This document shows, piece by piece, positions 6,207-8,619 of a stretch of 8,619 bases of DNA. The notes under the pieces are model-generated. The model did no database searches. It saw only the letters and a program-made list of their open reading frames with translations, and was not told the origin of the DNA. This DNA comes from an uncultured Bacteroidales bacterium (GTDB taxonomy: Bacteria; Bacteroidota; Bacteroidia; Bacteroidales; WCHB1-69). Position 1 is the stretch's first letter; each line of letters starts with the position of its first letter. The stretch lies in NCBI GenBank assembly GCA_937901455.1, contig CALDIA010000053.1, positions 1-8,619 of the forward strand. The letters run 5' to 3'. Position numbers and translations under genes: made by a program.

Positions 6207-7409
6207 TCATTCAATTCCGCAATCAATCCGACTATTCGTATCTTTTTTCATCAAGCCAATAATTGGACCAAGTCTATCAATAATCCCCTCAATCGAAAAC
6301 CTTCCCAAATTCCGTATATTAACTTCCTTTTCTTTTTCTGTCAAAGGTTTACGAATCTCTTCCTTTGTCAATTCATCTTCAATGGAAAACACAAACGAAC
6401 CAATAGATTTGAAAAACTTAAAAGCGACACTGTCTTTAAATAAAAAAACCTTCATACCACTTCTCATGCAAATCATGATATTACCAACGGCTTGTTGCCT
6501 GATATGACCAAAAATCGCCACACGACAGTTTAATAACTTTTGTCTATATTCGCCAATCGGCATAAGTTCATTTTGAATCTCACTTTCTACAGCATGAGAC
6601 TTAAGATACTCTCTAACACGATCACGATACAAATTGTCGCCATAAGCCATTGGCAAATAAAGTTTATTCTCAATACCCCTAGCCCTAATAACACTAACAA
6701 CATCAATATGATTATTTGACGGGTCGGCCGAATTACCGACCAAGATATTAAAAGACCGATTGACATCAATTTGTGGAAAGATTGTTGATTGGGAAGTTCC
6801 AGAGTAGTGAAAAGGCATATACCGTGCCTTGATTCCTAACCCATTCTTTATCATATCGTATTCATTGGGAAGTACTGTTGCCCAATAGTCGATTCTTCCC
6901 AAGGCATTATTTCTCGTTTCTACTCTATTTCTTACCATCCGCCTTTGATCCTCTACGAGCTCCCTGTATCGTTTATTAAGCACTATTCTCTTAATAAATC
7001 TCTTTGCTTTCAAAAAAAATGGAACTGCATGCATCTGCTTTAACAATTTGATTGTCATTGGCTTATACAAATCAACATAAACAAGTGGAGGACATCCATT
7101 TAATGAATAATAGATATCGTATCCCCAAGAAACTACAGCAATAATTCTATTTTCTCTAATCGTTAGGATTCGATCATAATTAATTGGCGGAATTGAATGG
7201 AACACATAGGCATCAACATCCTCCCTTTTCCATAAAAAAACAGATTGTTCTTCCGAAATAGCAATTATTCGTTCTGAATCAATGTATTTAAACCGCCTTC
7301 CTTCTTTTTTTACTATACAGACATACTCATTTTCAACTTCAAGCCGGTCAAAAATAGCAATAATAGGTCTCCAGAACTTATCATCGGGAATGATGTGCAA
7401 AATTTTCAT
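6207..7409 (-). CDS. WecF-like glycosyltransferase (GT56, TDP-Fuc4NAc:lipid II transferase family)
   Basis: This 400-residue GT-B protein belongs to the 4-alpha-L-fucosyltransferase/WecF family, whose E. coli member adds N-acetylfucosamine to a lipid-linked disaccharide in enterobacterial common antigen synthesis. The N-terminal part starts MKILHIIPDDKFW, as in WecF, and has VVSWGYDIYYS (about 93-103). The C-terminal half is the clearest match: ILVGNSADPSNNHIDVV (222-238), YLPMAYGDNLYRDRVREY (251-268) and IFGHIRQQAVGNIMICMRSG (299-318), which follow WecF block by block, including the basic RQQ and glycine-rich donor site. A basic stretch at about 118-168 with many Lys/Arg could contact the membrane. 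ATG 7409 is preferred to the in-frame TTG at 7415 because it gives the family start. The gene is A+T-rich (35% G+C in one sampled line). The family is clear; transfer of Fuc4NAc itself is only a hypothesis because no TDP-Fuc4NAc synthesis gene is in the window. Confidence 0.88.
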   Translation of the reverse strand: MKILHIIPDDKFWRPIIAIFDRLEVENEYVCIVKKEGRRFKYIDSERIIAISEEQSVFLWKREDVDAYVFHSIPPINYDRILTIRENRIIAVVSWGYDIYYSLNGCPPLVYVDLYKPMTIKLLKQMHAVPFFLKAKRFIKRIVLNKRYRELVEDQRRMVRNRVETRNNALGRIDYWATVLPNEYDMIKNGLGIKARYMPFHYSGTSQSTIFPQIDVNRSFNILVGNSADPSNNHIDVVSVIRARGIENKLYLPMAYGDNLYRDRVREYLKSHAVESEIQNELMPIGEYRQKLLNCRVAIFGHIRQQAVGNIMICMRSGMKVFLFKDSVAFKFFKSIGSFVFSIEDELTKEEIRKPLTEKEKEVNIRNLGRFSIEGIIDRLGPIIGLMKKDTNSRIDCGIE

Positions 7410-7480
7410 AATCAATTCTCACGACAAGGCACAATAATACTTATATCCAACAGACAATCGAATAGTGGGCATACCTTACA

Positions 7481-8619
7481 TCACTTAATTTTATTCTCAA
7501 CAAAATCAAATAATGGGGTGATATCGCCAGGTTCTTTTCCCATAAAAGTCCCTAATCCTTTTGCGCGCGCTACTATGACAAAATTCGCCACATCCATTTC
7601 TCTTAAAAAAGAGCGTGCACAATCTTCAACGACGTACAAATCCAATGAATAATTACCCCAATTTAAGAAATTAGCTGGAATATAACACATTTGTTCATAT
7701 ATACCTATATCATGATAATAATTGTAGCATCTTCCACCCCCACTAAATGAAAACACTTTATTACCTTGTTCATTTTTCAAATGAAGCGTCAGATGGAGTT
7801 GATTGTGTACCTGAGTTAATCGATACTTCAAATACACTTCGATCTCATCAGACATAGAAATCGCGTCTTCATATTGGCCCCCTCTTTTACGAACGCCTAT
7901 TTCTAACATTTCAAAGCCCTTACCCTTCAACTCAGTATCTTTTGAAAGGTTCTTGTGGTTATCGACAGCATCGTCTCCTCTTAAATAATGTGAAACTACA
8001 GTGTTGATATCCCCTATCTCTTTCACTTGTCCGTTTTCCAAAAAGACCCCTTTTTTGCACAAACTTTTAATAGAAGTCATATTATGGCTCACAAACAGCA
8101 CCGTTCGCCCTTCACCAGAACTAACGTCCTGCATCTTACCGATGGCCTTCTTTTGAAATTCGGCATCGCCCACAGCAAGAACCTCGTCGACGACGAGGAT
8201 TTCAGGGTCTAAGTGGGCAGCTACGGCGAAACCGAGACGGACCTTCATTCCGCTGCTGTAACGCTTTACCGGGGTATCAATATAACGCTCACAGCCTGAG
8301 AAATCAATGATTTCGTCAATCTTCTTATCTATCTCCTGCTTGGTCATGCCTAAGATAGCGCCGTTCATGTATATATTCTCACGCCCTGTCAGTTCTGAAT
8401 GGAAACCCGTTCCCACTTCGAGCAGGCTGGCGATGCGGCCTTTCGCCTTGATGGTTCCGGTTGTGGGTGCCGTCACCTTCGAGAGTAGCTTGAGCAGGGT
8501 ACTCTTTCCGGCACCATTCCTACCAATAATTCCTACCACATCGCCTTGTTCCACCTTGAAATCGATGTCCTTCAAGGCCCAAACATAGTCGCTGTCGGCG
8601 GCTTTCGAGCGGTCGTTGA
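7481..8619 (-). CDS. Polysaccharide ABC exporter ATP-binding protein (Wzt/TagH-like), 5' end cut
   Basis: This is the ATPase subunit of an ABC-2 type exporter that moves lipid-linked polysaccharide across the inner membrane. The frame is open to the right edge (NDRSKAADSDYVWALKDIDF...), so TTG 8575 is not the true start and the N-terminus lies outside; 379 codons are wholly or partly present. The nucleotide-binding domain shows Walker A GRNGAGKST (8498-8524), the RIASLLEVGTGFHSELTGREN stretch diagnostic of the Wzt/TagH group, signature YSSGM (8246-8260), Walker B ILVVDE (8183-8200) and H-loop SHN (around 8084). About 150 further residues (roughly 7500-7960) form a beta-rich domain in the position of the Wzt C-terminal domain, which in O9a/O8-type systems reads the glycan end. 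The gene ends with TGA 71 bases before the GT56 start. The partner permease (Wzm-like) is expected just outside on the right. G+C falls sharply near the H-loop. Confidence 0.95.
   Translation of the reverse strand, partial: NDRSKAADSDYVWALKDIDFKVEQGDVVGIIGRNGAGKSTLLKLLSKVTAPTTGTIKAKGRIASLLEVGTGFHSELTGRENIYMNGAILGMTKQEIDKKIDEIIDFSGCERYIDTPVKRYSSGMKVRLGFAVAAHLDPEILVVDEVLAVGDAEFQKKAIGKMQDVSSGEGRTVLFVSHNMTSIKSLCKKGVFLENGQVKEIGDINTVVSHYLRGDDAVDNHKNLSKDTELKGKGFEMLEIGVRKRGGQYEDAISMSDEIEVYLKYRLTQVHNQLHLTLHLKNEQGNKVFSFSGGGRCYNYYHDIGIYEQMCYIPANFLNWGNYSLDLYVVEDCARSFLREMDVANFVIVARAKGLGTFMGKEPGDITPLFDFVENKIK

Larger units (their letters stand above)
1..8619 (-). other. Single co-directional polysaccharide gene cluster (likely one operon)
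   Basis: Eight minus-strand genes follow one another with gaps of 71, 38, 29, 3, 6, -7 and 0 bases, and no terminator-like GC hairpin with a T-run is visible between them. The promoter and the first genes of the unit are therefore probably beyond the right edge. Exporter ATPase, five glycosyltransferases and an acylation pair together point to an ABC-transporter-dependent surface glycan. Confidence 0.8.

Noticed and set aside
7432..7439. Minus-strand TATTATTG in the 71-base gap, one base off the Bacteroidota -7 element TAnnTTTG
   Set aside because: No TTTG-like -33 element lies at the usual distance of about 19-21 bases, and such A+T-rich words are common here. An internal promoter is possible but not supported.
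8573..8575. TTG as start codon of the exporter ATPase
   Set aside because: The frame stays open to the window edge and the residues before it (DYVWALKDIDF) match the normal ABC-domain N-terminal region, so the gene is cut by the window.

Overview
This window looks like a piece of a surface-polysaccharide (O-antigen or capsule type) biosynthesis locus from a Bacteroidota gut or oral bacterium, of the Bacteroides/Prevotella kind. The evidence is the gene content (Wzt-like ABC ATPase, WecF-like GT56, TOD1/MUCI70-type, GT-D and GT2 glycosyltransferases, MBOAT/SGNH pair), A-rich start regions with few Shine-Dalgarno sequences, and a moderate, patchy G+C content. The genus is inferred and cannot be fixed from this sequence alone.

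All eight genes lie on the minus strand, so transcription runs from high to low coordinates and the window starts and ends inside genes. In order of transcription they are: (1) 8619-7481, ATPase of a polysaccharide ABC exporter with a C-terminal Wzt-type domain, 5' end outside the window; (2) 7409-6207, WecF-like (GT56) glycosyltransferase; (3) 6168-5317, TOD1/MUCI70 (former DUF616) glycosyltransferase-like protein with a GTG start; (4) 5287-3845, MBOAT membrane O-acyltransferase; (5) 3841-2882, membrane-anchored SGNH-hydrolase-like partner; (6) 2875-1961, GT2 glycosyltransferase; (7) 1967-1023, GT-D-fold glycosyltransferase; (8) 1022-1, GT4-like glycosyltransferase, 3' end outside the window. 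Gaps are 71, 38, 29, 3, 6, -7 and 0 bases, which fits one operon with translational coupling at the last junctions. No stretch over 300 bases lacks a gene. I see no RNA gene, mobile element, CRISPR array or convincing terminator.

A plausible joint role, by inference: five glycosyltransferases of different families (GT56, TOD1/MUCI70, GT2, GT-D, GT4) build a lipid-linked glycan on the cytoplasmic face. The ABC exporter, whose permease is presumably encoded just beyond the right edge, moves it across the inner membrane. The MBOAT and SGNH proteins then acylate it (probably O-acetylation) on the periplasmic side.

Base composition is mosaic. By hand count of single 60-base lines, the ATPase core is about 55-63% G+C. 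The C-terminal part of the same gene and the next two genes are about 30-35%. The MBOAT and GT-D genes are about 50-53%, and the SGNH and GT4 genes about 40%. This fits a strain-variable locus in which a conserved exporter head borders exchangeable specificity genes. I found nothing that amounts to a wholly new system; the unusual points are listed as findings.
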